Source of the DNA: Apis mellifera
Lineage: Eukaryota > Arthropoda > Insecta > Hymenoptera > Apidae
NCBI RefSeq assembly: GCF_003254395.2
Contig: NC_037638.1
Span: forward strand, 5,260,001-5,324,000
Direction: 5' to 3'
Length of the DNA: 64,000 nucleotides
In this document: positions 28,186 through 42,964 of the stretch, piece after piece
Layout of the letters: each line of letters begins with the position of its first letter
Position numbering within the stretch: position 1 is the stretch's first letter
The notes under the pieces: model-generated
What the model saw: the letters and a program-made list of their open reading frames with translations, nothing else
Database searches by the model: none
Told to the model about the DNA's origin: nothing
Program-made: the position numbers and the translations under genes

Positions 28186-31100
28186 TAAATTTTCAAAGTT
28201 GAAAATTGCAGATTATTGATAATTTTAATTTAAAAAATATATATATATAATTTCAATTCTATCCATTTAATTAATTATCATTTCACGATATTATCGACGG
28301 AGTTTTCTTATATGATTCGATTATTTTTAATAATCGTTAATGAATTATAACATTATAAATATAATAATATAATAATATTAGAAAAATCCGAAATTGCAAT
28401 TTCGCAATATAAATTTTTTATAAAAAAAAAAATAAAATAAATAAAATAACCAGAACAAATATTCTATTTATCCTTAATTTTCCAAAAGAATCTATTCAAA
28501 ATAAAGATCGATAAACTTGTTTCACCCATCTGAAATATCAAACAATCGTTGAACATTTGCGAAACGATTTTTCAATGAAATAGACCGTGAAATATTTCAC
28601 TGCTGAAATAATTAATTCGCGAAGGAATAAATTCTTCTTCTTCTTCTTCTTCTTTTCTCCTTCAATCGAATACAACATACAATTTCATAATGAATAATTA
28701 AGAAAACATTTCGTGGAAAATGCTTGAACAGATGGTATCGCTTCTCTCTCCCTCTCTCTCTCTCTCTCTCTCAGGATTTTGCACAATGGGAAGTGAAAAG
28801 TGAGTCAAGTGTCGTAAAAGAATGCGAGCACGAGGATAATAGGGACAATGGCGGCGATAAACGTCATCGGTAAAGTAACGTGGGAAGAGAGAGGAATAAA
28901 TTACTGCATTGAACACCGATCTAACTTTTTCGATATAATTCGATTTTCGCATCGCTTTGAACGATTCACGATCCGAATCGATCGATAAATTAGCTTTCGA
29001 AAATATCGTTTCATATTTTCGATCGATCGATCGATTCTCGAATTAATTTTGAAATTAATCGAAGAATATATGTATATTGGAAATGAAAAGAAACGAATAA
29101 TAATTGAATAACGAGATCTCTTAGAAGATCGAGATTGATCCTCGCGAAAGAAATAAATCATTTTAATAAGCCAGTATTAATAATGGAACGATCGATAAGA
29201 GTAAATAAAAAAAGAGGTTGATAATAAATAAATCAAACTGGAGATGGATAGTATTTGAGTTGACAGAGCTCAAGTAGGATTTGATAAGAAGCACGATAAA
29301 AAAAAAAAAAAAAAAGAAGATAATTCTTAATGGGCAAAAATTTGATTCGGATTTTCCCAAAAGAACTTGAAGAATTTGATAAGAAGAATTTGATATCGCG
29401 TGATATCTTTTCTGTTTACATTGCAATTCCATTTGTAAATATATCGTCAAAGCTCGTAGGAAATATGATATTTTCATTGATATCAGACGATTCAATTGTA
29501 ATTCATCGTTAGACTGGTGCTATGTTTGCTGTATTTCACACGTGTCGACCAACAGTGGAGAGAGAGAGGTTATTAATTATACGGCACTCTAAGCTTCCAT
29601 AAATCCACGAAATCTATAATATATTACAATTTTTTTTTTAGATTCGGTGCAATCAATTGCAATTTCCAACGGACAGAATCTGTCGTGCGATCGCGAGATT
29701 TGAATGATTTGTGAGCGTGAGATATAAAGGCGGATTTCAGATTTAAATAAATCAAATGATAATGTCGTTGAATTTTTAAAACAGAGGTGCGAGATAAACT
29801 AAACTAGGGAACTAGGGAAATATATGGAACAGATTAAATCACTAGGAAATTCCATTCCCAAATTTTTTTTAATTTTAATATCGGGACACGTAGATAAGGT
29901 TTAATTTTTTTAAAAATTAGACAATCAATTTGCCTTTGTACAAGAAACAAAAAAAAAAAATAGGTACAGAAATCTAGGGATCTCCAGGAAAAGAAAATTC
30001 ACAATAAATAATTTAATTCTTTCGATTTTTTTCAATACTTATAAATCATCTACGTTTTTAATCTTTATATCGATATTTTTAAAAAAACAATTTGATTTTT
30101 TTATAAAAATCAAAAAAATTTTTTTATAAAATTTTTTATATAATAAACGTCACACGATTAATTTTCGAGAGAGAAACATTATGGAGATACAATTGCTAGT
30201 TACATACATGAAGACGCGTAAGACTGATGCTTTTAAGCAAAATGTTAATAGGTCGATAAGTTTCGTGCGAATCCCCCGATATAATCAGACCATAATCAAT
30301 CTTTGTCAAACTGAGCTGATATATATCTTGCGAACTGCGAGTCATTACCAACCTTTCTCCTTTTTCACGCTTTAAATAGATCTTTTCGATTTAATTTTTT
30401 CCACGTTAATCGATATTTCAAAATTTCGAACGACAATCGTTGTTCCAAGAATTGCAACAATGTAGAAACGACGAATGTTGAAGCAAAAGAGCTGGTAAAA
30501 ATGTCTGCCATCTGGTTTTCCATCGGATCCCTAGATTAATTCACCAGGAGAGGGGGAAAAAATATTACTAGTTCATAAATTACGCCGGCAGAGGGCGCGA
30601 GGGTTTGTTCACATTTACATTCCTTTATATTCCTTTCATCAATTTATATTATACGCGACGGGAATCGTTTTGCCATCAGACGATCGTTAAATTTCTTACC
30701 TGACCGCGCCTTTCAAAATAACGTGTCGCAATAAAATGAGAAAAATCGTGAATGGCTCGCGCTCGTTTATCCGCCAGTGATCGGCCATGGCAAATGCACG
30801 CCGCTGCTTCATTGCTTCAGTGCCAACCATTCAAAGAGGGAAATCGTGCTTGGGCCTCGTAGTATACGCATACGATTAGGAGAGCGACATTAGATGATAC
30901 GGATCTTTTTTCGAGCAAAATCCGGTTCTTTAACCGTTGCTCGACTAATAGGTTTGTCGTCGTTGAGAAAAATAATTGAAATTTGTTTTAACCAATTGAA
31001 CGCCATCGAATGAAAAAACTCCCATCAATTAAATTCGGTCTCGTTTGGACATCGGATCGGAAAATACGGAGAGTTAATAGGTTAGGAAACGATTTATTTT

Positions 31101-32652
31101 TTAATTCCAATTTTTTTAAAATTAACCAAACACTATTAATAATCCATTCAATTGGAACATAAAGTAAGTAATTTTTTTTATATAAATACCTATCAAATTA
31201 AACAAATGAAAGTGGAAAAAAAAGATAGATGTATCGCTTTGTGACAACAACAACATAAACCAATTTTCCTCGACGAAAAGATGCGATCAGAGAGCATTCG
31301 GAGGGGGCCTGGTTTACAAAGTTTAGAAATAGGACAGAGCCCGTGATCGAATTTCCTAACGAGTAATGAGTGAAAGTGATCGACCTTAAAGCGAGCGATC
31401 GCAAGCCACCGCGACGAGCGTTAGTTAATTGCGGCTCGATTTCTGTGACACGGTGTATATATACGTGGCCGGGCGCTCTTAAATGGTAGAAGCAGACCTT
31501 GGGCCGTGATTGGAAAAACTTTTAAATGCACACGCATCTATTACCTCGTTACCACTATCACGTATGCTATCCTGTTGATCATTGTCCTCGCGACTGCACC
31601 CAATTAACCATGCACTTGGCGGCGACAATGCGACTCTTTGTAATGAAACTGAATCCAAGCCGAGATTTGCTAATACGCGTAATTGCCGCAATTGAGGAGG
31701 AGGAGGAGGGGGAGGGGGGAACACGCAACGCCAGCTGTGTTTCACGGGAATAATTATGATTTGGAAAGAACGACGGTGGCGCGAACCTTGACGATTATTT
31801 GCTCTCCTGTTTTTCCGAGAATTGAAAATTGCTTTTTTTCTTCTTCTTTTTTTTTTTTCTCTCTCGAAGGAAAAGGTTTCGATTGAGGAAAATTTTGATG
31901 ATTCGATGTTAAAATTGATTTTGTTGAAAATTATACGGCGGCCTTGAGAAATAAATCGATTTGTCAACGAAATTATTTATTAATGATTAAATAATTAATA
32001 TGATTGGGAGAATTTGCAAGTACGAAAGTATTGAGCGATGGAAGATCGAAAGTGACGGATATTTTTTTTTTTTTTTTTTTTTTTTGTTTCCTCGTTATAG
32101 TTCGCGTTATAGTTCCCACGATATAATAGTTGCCACGATTACTTTTTCTTCGATATTTCGACACTTCGCTCTTGGCCGGGAACAATAACGGGAGAACATA
32201 TCTCTATAAAGAGAAAAAAGAAGGCGAAATTGATAGCATCGAATCGATATCGATCCCCTCGAAATTTGGTGAAATTACATAATGATTGATAATAATAAGA
32301 AAATTATCTGTGGCCAGTGAACGAAATCGTAGATCGCAAAATGATATTTTCGAAATATTTTTCCGGAACGGATTATTTATTTTCTCCGTATCTATAAAAG
32401 TGAGGTTAAGTTTAAATTGGCTAACCTCTTAAAAAAAAAAAAAATAAGATATTTTCTCGTTGAAAAATCGAAAAAAATCGTAAAAGTTTTGGAATCGAGA
32501 AATTTATAGAAGAATGAATAATACATGAACGCTTTAGAAAAAAAAAAATATACGTCAAATCTAATCCAGGGATCTTGATAATTAAAAATCTTTTCGATCT
32601 TGTCTTATGGGCCCCTTAATTAAACTTTCGTCACGCGAATATCAACGCTTCT

Positions 32653-32687
<35 letters not shown>

Positions 32688-33915
32688 CGTTCCACGGCGG
32701 AAACGACAGATATAAAACACATTCTTACGGTAAATTTCTTGCCTGTTTCAGATCCACGAACACATGACAAGGGAAGAGATGTTATCGGTATTTCACACAG
32801 GACACGAGTCTGGTAATCACAATAAAAAAAAAAAAAAAAAAAAAAGGAAAGAAAAAAATAAAAGAAAATTAATATCTAACAGATAGGCAGCCATGTTTTC
32901 TTTCAATTTAAACACTATTCACATTTACTGCCTTACGAAGAAATCGAATTCGTTAAATTAAATTTATTTTCTATTGTACTCTCTCATTAACATATTCGAG
33001 ATGAAATTTGCGAAACAGAAAAGCGTTATTGCGCAGGCGCAGAAATTATCGCTCGTTTCCCATTCGTCGGGATCCGTCCATCCGCCATTTTTTATTTCCA
33101 TTTTCAAACTTTAAATCGATATCTCGATAAATCGATACTTGGATAAAGAGTTAATTAAAAAAATATATATTTGACAAAATAATTATCGATTTCGATATTT
33201 CGAAATAATGAAAAGACGAGGGAAATTTTTCTTGAAAGATTAGTTTTTTAGTGTCACGACAGTTCGAATCGAATTATTTACAAGTGAAACAATCGATTTC
33301 AATACTTTCACAATTTTAATCAAGGTTGATCGTTAATTTACATCATTAGCGGAGAGATATTGCGTATCTCTATCTATTTGCATTTACTTTAAAAACACAA
33401 AGCGTCGTGAAACGTAACGTTGACCGACTTGAAATTATTTATAAAAACCTGTAATTTAACTTTAAATAATTCCACGAAACGATTAAAAAATTTAATTGAT
33501 AATATTTTCCCTTTTTTTTTTTTTGCTACAAAATCATATTTTTCGTACCGCAGATCCACTAACAATCAAAAATTAAATAAATAAAAATTGCCCGAACGTA
33601 ATTATAATATAAAAACACGACGAATCTTTAAAGAAGAGGACGAATCTTTAAATAATTCCAGTACCAATGTACGAGATTGTGCCTGTGTTGCATTCGGTGC
33701 ACAAAAGGAGTACAAGGGAGCCGGAGATACACTTGAAGGCCTTCGGGAAGGACATCAGTCTGTCGCTAAAGCCTACGGAAGGGTTGCTCAGAGGAAATCA
33801 TTTGCCCATGTGGACCGTCACGAAGAATGCGTCGCAACCTGATGGCCTCCACTACGAGAAGGTGACGAATGTAAGTTTTCCGCATACGTGGTGAAAAGTT
33901 ACTTTGAATATATAT

Positions 33916-33991
<76 letters not shown>

Positions 33992-36900
33992 AAGAGAAAG
34001 AGAAATAGAAAGAGAGAGAGAGAAAAATTAATTTTTTACTCGATCTTTTGTTTACGAGTATTTAAAAATGAAAAGCACAGAATCAGAAAACCAAATAAAT
34101 GCAAAATTGTGCAGAATCGCATTAAAATTCTCATCAAGCATTTCAAAATATATTTTAATATTATCTTTCAGCATTTATCCTCGTCCTCGACCACAATATA
34201 AATTCCCATTCCTTTCGTCATGTCATTCGACATTTAACGAGAGACACGTTAGGTGGAGGCAAAAAAAAAAGAAAAAGAAGGAAAAAAAAAAAAAAGAAAT
34301 GAGGCCTGTTCAGGCGTCTCCGCAATTTTTGTGCCCCAGAACAATGTTTGCATTGTTCCCTTTAAACGCGAAATTTTTCGAAAATCGCATAAAATCGTAT
34401 GTCTACGTATGGCAAGCAACACGTATGTACGGTTTGTTGCCACACATATTTTAATAATTGTTATTCCCGTTTCAGGCCGACGTGGATATCGGTGACATCT
34501 ATCAAGACACGACGAACATGGCGTCCATTCTGTTGCACCGGGACACGAATGGGAAAGTGCTCGTTGTAAGAAGCTATTCTTTCTTAATGCACTCCTTTCG
34601 AAATTCCCGCCATTATTGCGGGCTCGTCTTTCGTCAACTGGCGCGATTCACTTAGGGGGCCGCGTCTCGGCTTATAATTACCGTAATACCGCGTGAATCG
34701 TTGCCGTAGAAATTAGCAGGGACAACGATTAAGAAAAGATTGTGGTGAGTCATCGTTACGACGTCTGGCGTATTTCGTGAAACAAGAGAGCAGGAATTTA
34801 ACGACGCGACGGGAGAAAAATTTATCGAAACGTTTAACCTGATTAATTAACCTGACCTAACCTAACTTTTTCTTCTTAACACCAAGATTTTCTATTTTAT
34901 TCCGTTAATTCTTCGATTGTTCGAATCGAAACAGTGCATCCAGTTTCCTGTCTCATTTCTCAATTTATATTTATGAAAGATTTTTAAATTTTTTACTATG
35001 CTATTGATTAAAAATATTGTTTGATATTTAAAACAAAAGTTGGATTAAAATTGTTTCTTCGTTTGCACAGAAATTTTTCCACGTGATTTTATAATCGTGC
35101 TATCTATCCATTAATTAACCTGACCTAACCTAACTTTTTCTTCTTAACACCAAGATTTTCTATTTTATTCCGTTAATTCTTCGATTGTTCGAATCGAAAC
35201 AGTGCATCCAGTTTCCTGTCTCATTTCTCAATTTATATTTATGAAAGATTTTTAAATTTTTTACTATGCTATTGATTAAAAATATTGTTTGATATTTAAA
35301 ACAAAAGTTGGATTAAAATTGTTTCTTCGTTTGCACAGAAATTTTTCCACGTGATTTTATAATCGTGCTATCTATCCATTAATTAACCTGACCTAACCTA
35401 ACTTTTTCTTCTTAACACTAAGATTTTCTACTTTATTCCGTTAATTCTTCGATTGTTCGAATCGAAACAGTGCACCCAGTTTCCTGTCTCATTTCTCAAT
35501 TTATATTTATGAAAGATTTTTAAATTTTTTACTATGCTATTGATTAAAAATATTGTTTGATATTTAAAACAAAAATTGGATTAAAATTGTTTCTTTGTTT
35601 GCACGGAAATTTTTCCACGTGATTTTATAATCGTCCTATCTATCGATTAATTAACCTGACCTAACCTAACTTTTTCTTCTTAACACCAAGATTTTCTACT
35701 TTATTCCGTTAATTCTTCGATTGTTCGAATCGAAACAGTGCACTCAGTTTCCTGTCTCACTTCTCAATTTATATTTATGAAAGATTTTTAAATTTTTTAC
35801 TATGCTATCGATTAAAAATTGATTAAAAATATTGTTTGATATTTAAAACAAAAGTTGGATTAAAATTGTTTCTTTGTTTGCACAGAAATTTTTCCACGTG
35901 ATTTTATAATCGTCCTATCTATCGATTAATTAACCTGACCTAACCTAACTTTTTCTTCTTAACACCAAGATTTTCTACTTTATTCCGTTAATTCTTCGAT
36001 TGTTCGAATCGAAACAGTGCATTCAGTTTCCTGTCTCATTTCTCAATTTATATTTATGAAAGATTTTTAAATTTTTTACTATGCTATTGATTAAAAATAT
36101 GTTTGATATTTAAAACAAAAGTTGGATTAAAATTGTTTCTTCGTTTGCACAGAAATTTTTCCACGTGATTTTATAATCGTCCTATCTATCGATTAATTAA
36201 CCTGACCTAACCTAACTTTTTCTTCTTAACACCAAGATTTTCTACTTATTCCGTTAATTCTTCGATTGTTGAGTCGAAATAGTGCATTAGTTCCAGTTTC
36301 CTTTCTCAATTTATATTTATGAAAGATTTTTAAATTTTTTACTATACTATTGATTAAAAATTTTGATTAAAAATATTGTTTGATATTTAAAACAAAAGTT
36401 GGATTAAAATTGTTTCTTTGTTTGCACAGAAATTTTTCCACGTGATTTTATAATCGTGTTATCTATCGATTAATTAACCTGACCTAACCTAACTTTTTTT
36501 TCTTAACACCAAGATTTTCTACTTTATTCCGTTAATTCTTCGATTGTTCGAATCGAAACAGTGCACTCAGTTTCCTGTCTCACTTCTCAATTTATATTTA
36601 TGAAAGATTTTTAAATTTTTTACTATGCTATTGATTAAAAATATTGTTTGATATTTAAAACAAAAGTTGGATTAAAATTGTTTCTTTGTTTGCACGGAAA
36701 TTTTTCCACGTGATTTTATAATCGTGCTATCTATCAATTAATTAATCTGACCTAACCTAACTTTTTTTTTTAACACCAAGATTTTCTACTTTATTCCGTT
36801 AATTCTTCGATTGTTCGAATCGAAACAGTGCACCCAGTTTCCTATCTCACTTCTCAATTTATATTTATGAAAGATTTTTAAATTTTTTACTATGCTATTG

Positions 36901-39900
36901 ATTAAAAATATGTTTGATATTTAAAACAAAAGTTGGATTAAAATTGTTTCTTTGTTTGCACGGAAATTTTTCCACGTGATTTTATAATCGTCCTATCTAT
37001 CGATTAATTAACCTGACCTAACCTAACTTTTTCTTCTTAACACCAAGATTTTCTACTTTATTCCGTTAATTCTTCGATTGTTCGAATCGAAACAGTGCAC
37101 TCAGTTTCCTGTCTCACTTCTCAATTTATATTTATGAAAGATTTTTAAATTTTTTACTATGCTATCGATTAAAAATTGATTAAAAATATTGTTTGATATT
37201 TAAAACAAAAGTTGGATTAAAATTGTTTCTTTGTTTGCACGGAAATTTTTCCACGTGATTTTATAATCGTCCTATCTATCGATTAATTAACCTGACCTAA
37301 CCTAACTTTTTCTTCTTAACACCAAGATTTTCTACTTTATTCCGTTAATTCTTCGATTGTTCGAATCGAAACAGTGCATTCAGTTTCCTGTCTCATTTCT
37401 CAATTTATATTTATGAAAGATTTTTAAATTTTTTACTATGCTATTGATTAAAAATATGTTTGATATTTAAAACAAAAGTTGGATTAAAATTGTTTCTTCG
37501 TTTGCACAGAAATTTTTCCACGTGATTTTATAATCGTCCTATCTATCGATTAATTAACCTGACCTAACCTAACTTTTTCTTCTTAACACCAAGATTTTCT
37601 ACTTTATTCCGTTAATTCTTCGATTGTTCGAATCGAAACAATGCACCCAGTTTCCTATCTCACTTCTCAATTTATATTTATGAAAGATTTTTAAATTTTT
37701 TACTATGCTATTGATTAAAAATATGTTTGATATTTAAAACAAAAGTTGGATTAAAATTGTTTCTTTGTTTGCACAGAAATTTTTCACGTGACTTTATAAT
37801 CGTGCTATCTATCGATTAATTAACCTGACCTAACCTAACTTTTTTTTCTTAACACCAAGATTTTCTATTTTATTCCGTTAATTCTTCGATTGTTCGAATC
37901 GAAACAGTGCACTCAGTTTCCTGTCTCACTTCTCAATTTATATTTATGAAAGATTTTTAAATTTTTTACTATGCTATCGATTAAAAATTGATTAAAAATA
38001 TTGTTTGATATTTAAAACAAAAGTTGGATTAAAATTGTTTCTTTGTTTGCACAGAAATTTTTCCACGTGATTTTATAATCGTGCTATCTATCGATTAGTT
38101 ACGCGTTTGACAAACAAAATAGAACATTAGAAACGAGGAAAAGTTACACAGAAATGACATTTCGCGATCGTTTTGACATTTCCATTTCGAGCACGGATAA
38201 TCGCGCAAAGCGCGTTACGAAGATATCGCTTGTGCAAAACCACGAAAAAAAGCAATAAAATTCGCCATATCGGTTTCATCTTGCAGAACAGTAACTTATA
38301 ATTCACTGGATAACCGGCTATATATATATATATTCCACGATTATGCGTCCAACCGACCGAGACTCAATTTCACTTAGGAAGTTCGATCTTTTATGAAGTC
38401 GTAAAAAAAGAAAAAAAAAAAGAAAGAAAAAAAGAAGGAAAAAAAAACTTCAAGTTATTGGCAAAGCTGCTATTTACCCATCGAATTACTCAAAGTCCAT
38501 TGACAGAATTGTTAGGAAAGAGATGCTTGACTTAGGTGTAGCGGAACTTATTTATAATTATAATATTTCTTTGCAAAACTTCTTCTTCTTAAAATCATTC
38601 CATTGAGGAAAGGATCAGATTATCTTACACCATTATTTTTTTTTTTTGTATCTTTAAGTATAGTATATAAAGAATTATTGGTTTCAGTATAATTGGTATA
38701 TAAAAATATCCTGGTCACTATATTGAAGGATGCTTAGATATTATTACATTATTGAGAGTATTTTTTATATCTATTTGTTTTATATTTCTACTATTTAAAT
38801 AGTATAACATTACCAATAATTATCTTCATACGATTGCCTAGATGTTTTAAGCAAACTTGAGTAGTTAGTTAAGGAAATGAAATTACCATGCATTTGCGGC
38901 TTCTATTATTAGAAATTGAGTATGTTACGGAGAATAAATCATTCAAGAAACAAATTGCCCGTGGATTTATGTTCTTTGTGCTATTCGCTAGGAGAATAAT
39001 TAAAAACCATTGTTATGATGATTGATAGTGCAATTTGAAGGAAAATAATGCAATTAGTAAATTCGTGTGTAAATATAAGAAGGTCTTTGAATTTTTTTTT
39101 TCTTTTCTTTTTTCTTTTTTCTTTTTTCTTTTTCTCTCTCTCTTATTCCGCGAGAATAACTAGATAGAACTCTTATTTAATTACATAACAAGACGTGAAA
39201 GAAACAAATTGTCTCATTGTCAATTCCAGCAGTGAAATGTATTGGAGATCTACCTTGACAATGATTTCATTTATGACCATAGGATAGAGAATTCTTTAAA
39301 TCGAGCGAATCCATTGATAAAATGGAAAAATATTTCAAAGTCATTGTCATTGCGTTATTAATAACATTTTTTTTTTTTTATTAGCGTCGAGGTGTTTCTT
39401 ATATAATGATACTAATAATTTTTTTTTGTTTATCTCGTAACGAAAACTAAAAATACACAATATATATTGATTTTATTTATTTATTAATATTAATTTATTT
39501 ATTAATTGATTTTATTTATTTTGAATGGAGATAAAATTAGTGTAATTAAAAATTTAAAAAAAAAAAAAAGGAAGATATAATCTTAATTAATCTTGTTATA
39601 TCATAAAAATAGGACAGATCATTTTATTATTTAATTTGTTATTAAATCGACAAATTAGAAATTATATTTTATTTTTATATACTATTTAAATTACAAATTA
39701 TATTTTACGAATAATTTATGTATATTGTGAATAATTACGTAAGAAAAAGAAAGTAAGTATAAAGAAAAACATTAATAATTAAATGCAGTGTAAATTTTCT
39801 TCACGCGCAATCATTGAAAAAAATCGTATTCACGTTCTCGGAATGGAATTCCGATTCTTTCACCTTGATAAATATGTTGTTGGCACATTATCGAATGCAC

Positions 39901-42900
39901 ATTATTCGCAGCAATGATTACACGTGAAAATTTAGATCTAAAATTAACATTTTTTTTTTTGTAACATTAGAATATTCACAGTTTCTTTTTTTTATCACTT
40001 TATTCAAAAATCGGATGAAAGGGTGTCCTTGACGATTAACGATTAACGTTAATCTGTTAATCATTGCGTAGGATGAAACATGTTCGAGAGAAGTCGAACA
40101 AAGTTTTGGAAAGCAATTTCGACATAAAGTATATAAAAAATGCGAGAAAAACTATTATATTTTAAAGAACGATTACACGGTGATAAAATCTTCTTAATGA
40201 ATGTTCTTAAATTTTTAACACGTGACAATTTGTTTTCCATTTAAAATCAATAAATATTTTAATTAAGAAAAATATTACAATAAAAGTAACTTGAATATTT
40301 TATTATAACAATTAAATTATTTCATATATTTTTTGAAATATTATAAAATAATTAAAAATAGTTTTTTAATTCATCAAAAGAAAAAAAAAAAAATATCACG
40401 TTAAAATGACATTTGCTTGTTGTGAAACATCTATCATTTCTATTTAATGTTTATCTAAAATACTTTAATGTCGAATTAACATAAGCAGTTAATCTATTCT
40501 GTAGATATATTAACCACTAATAATTGTCTTCTTCCATACGTTAACCACTAATAAATTTCTATTGTAACACACCTTGCTGTCAAGTCGTAAGTAACTTTAC
40601 CACTATGGACGACCTAACCTAATTTAAGAACCCCGCACATTAACCACCAATGATTCTTCTTGTTACGACTCTTGTATAAATAACCACATGAATAAATTCC
40701 AAAGACAACAAATATCGTCAATTCGCGTTACATAATGCCGTAAAAGCGTTGTTCTATATGACCCCATGTGTCCTGACCTTTCGCTTTCACTCTCCCTCTC
40801 TCGTTTGACCAATGTACCTCTCTCGAATCGCGAATCGAATATGTTGATCGTATACCGGATCGAAAATATCAACGATCGATCGACTTTGATTACTTCGCGA
40901 AACTCGTATATATTTCATTTTCGTTAGATTCGTATTAAAATTAACACGTCGCGGTAATTATAAACGATGTAGACGTGAGTCGTTGACCATCGAATGGAAA
41001 ATTGGCGTGTAGCGCATGCGCGTTTAAGCTATTAACCGATTATACTTCGTTATCTCGTTGAATGTGCAGTTAACATATTATTGCGGCAGGAAATGCTAAT
41101 TGGTACTATTGTTTATTTTATAATTGAGAAAATTTTTGAAAAAGTAACATGAATTTCAAAATAAGAATATTGAAATTCTAGAGGATTTTTAGAAAATTTT
41201 AGATCAGTAGAATATTAATAGAAACTAGGTTTGAAAATTCGAAAATTAGGAAAAAATTAGGGAATTAATGTATTTATGAAAGAAATTTTTAAAATTACAA
41301 ATGAATAATAAATCTTTAATATCTTCGATGTCTAAAAATAATATAATGGAAAAAAAAGATATAATAAATTGTTATCTGCTTCTTACAAAATATGAATATT
41401 ATATAAATTTACTTAAAAAAATAACTAGAAAATCTTGATTCTATCTAGGATGGCAATATTGGTTCAGAACTAGTAATACGACCACTGCCAGATAGGATAT
41501 TGCACGAAGTAGTAGGCAAGAATTCGAATCTTCACAGAGAAGAGTTATTGCCAAACGTGACACGAAGTAAAAGGAACTTGAAGCGTACGAATCATCACGT
41601 GGTATACAAGAAAGTGAATCGTTCAATTGGCGACGAATACAGCGATTACAGTGAGTGATCTTTACGTGTTACCACATCGAAGGTGAAATCCACTTGAGAT
41701 CGATTTCTCGTGATTAAACATCGATTTTAGCATTGATGGAACCTGACCACATGGCCAAGAGGTTTAGATCTAAACGATCAATTTCCACCAGAAGAAAGAG
41801 GGAAGCACCGTACGTAATTTATCCGGAAATTCTGTGCATCGTTGACTATGATGGATATAGGTTAGTTAAAAGTCAATATATTAGAAAGCATATTATTATT
41901 AAATGCATCATCGATATTTGATTATTTAATTCAAAAGAAATTTATTAAAATCATAAAATTTTCTAAATTCCATAATTATTCCAAATATATTATTCATAAC
42001 CTATATTTAATACATAATTAAAATATAAAGTAAAATTTAATCTTTGTTTTTTATCAGACTACACGGTGGTGATAATGTACAGATCAAGAGATATTTCGTG
42101 TCCTTTTGGAATGGAGTAGACTTGAGGTACAAATTATTAAAAGGGCCAAAAATTCGCATCAGTATAGCTGGAATCATAATATCACGGGTGAAGTGCAATT
42201 TGATAATCTTTTATCAGAATACGATTGTTTCATGAATCAATCTAGTTACTCATAATTTTCTATCTATTTTTTTTTTTTTTTCTTACCTGAAACGATATCA
42301 TTCAGGGAAGAGACGCTACGCCTTATTTGGAAAGAAATCGCGTCGGTCGAGATGCAATCGATTCGGCAGCTGCGTTGACCGATATGGGGAAATATCTTTT
42401 CCGAGAGAGACGACTTCCGGTTTATGACATCGCTGTCGCTGTTACAAAGTAAGAGTGCACATTTCTTTAAATTCGATTTAACTTTTACGTGATTAACATA
42501 CGAAAAAATGTTCTATTCTGTTTATTTCTCTCTTTCTTTCTCTCCTTTTTTTTTATATCCTTCTCATTATCCCTTCGATATCGATATAATACAAATTAAT
42601 ATTTTTTTTTTTATTTTTTCTTTTACAAAATAATGAAACTAGAAAGAAAAATAATGATGTAATAACAAATGAAAAAACGTATTTGAAAGATTATTGTAGA
42701 ATGCCGATTTCAATCGAATTTCAAAAATGAGTATATCTTTGATATTATGCTATTTTATCATTTTACCACAGCAGTGATTTGGTGATTTCATACTGTTTGA
42801 TTTTTATTTCGCAAAACAGGTATGATATGTGCCGTCGTAGGAAAGGCGGCCGCTGCACTAAGGGAACTGCCGGTATGGTTTATTACATAGCGATCACGCT

Positions 42901-42932
42901 TTCTTTTTCAACTTTTTTACTTCTCTTCGATT

Positions 42933-42964
<32 letters not shown>

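Noticed and set aside
28775..28869. Possible exon after a CT-rich tract (acceptor TCTCAG, donor CATCG|GTAAAG), open in one frame
   Set aside because: Its length of 95 bases would break the phase between exon 1b and the micro-exon, and the peptide shows no family resemblance.
31479..31967. 162-codon minus-strand open frame with a run of prolines
   Set aside because: The prolines come from a GGA/GGG purine repeat, and the rest is low-complexity; it lies in a protease intron without splice support.
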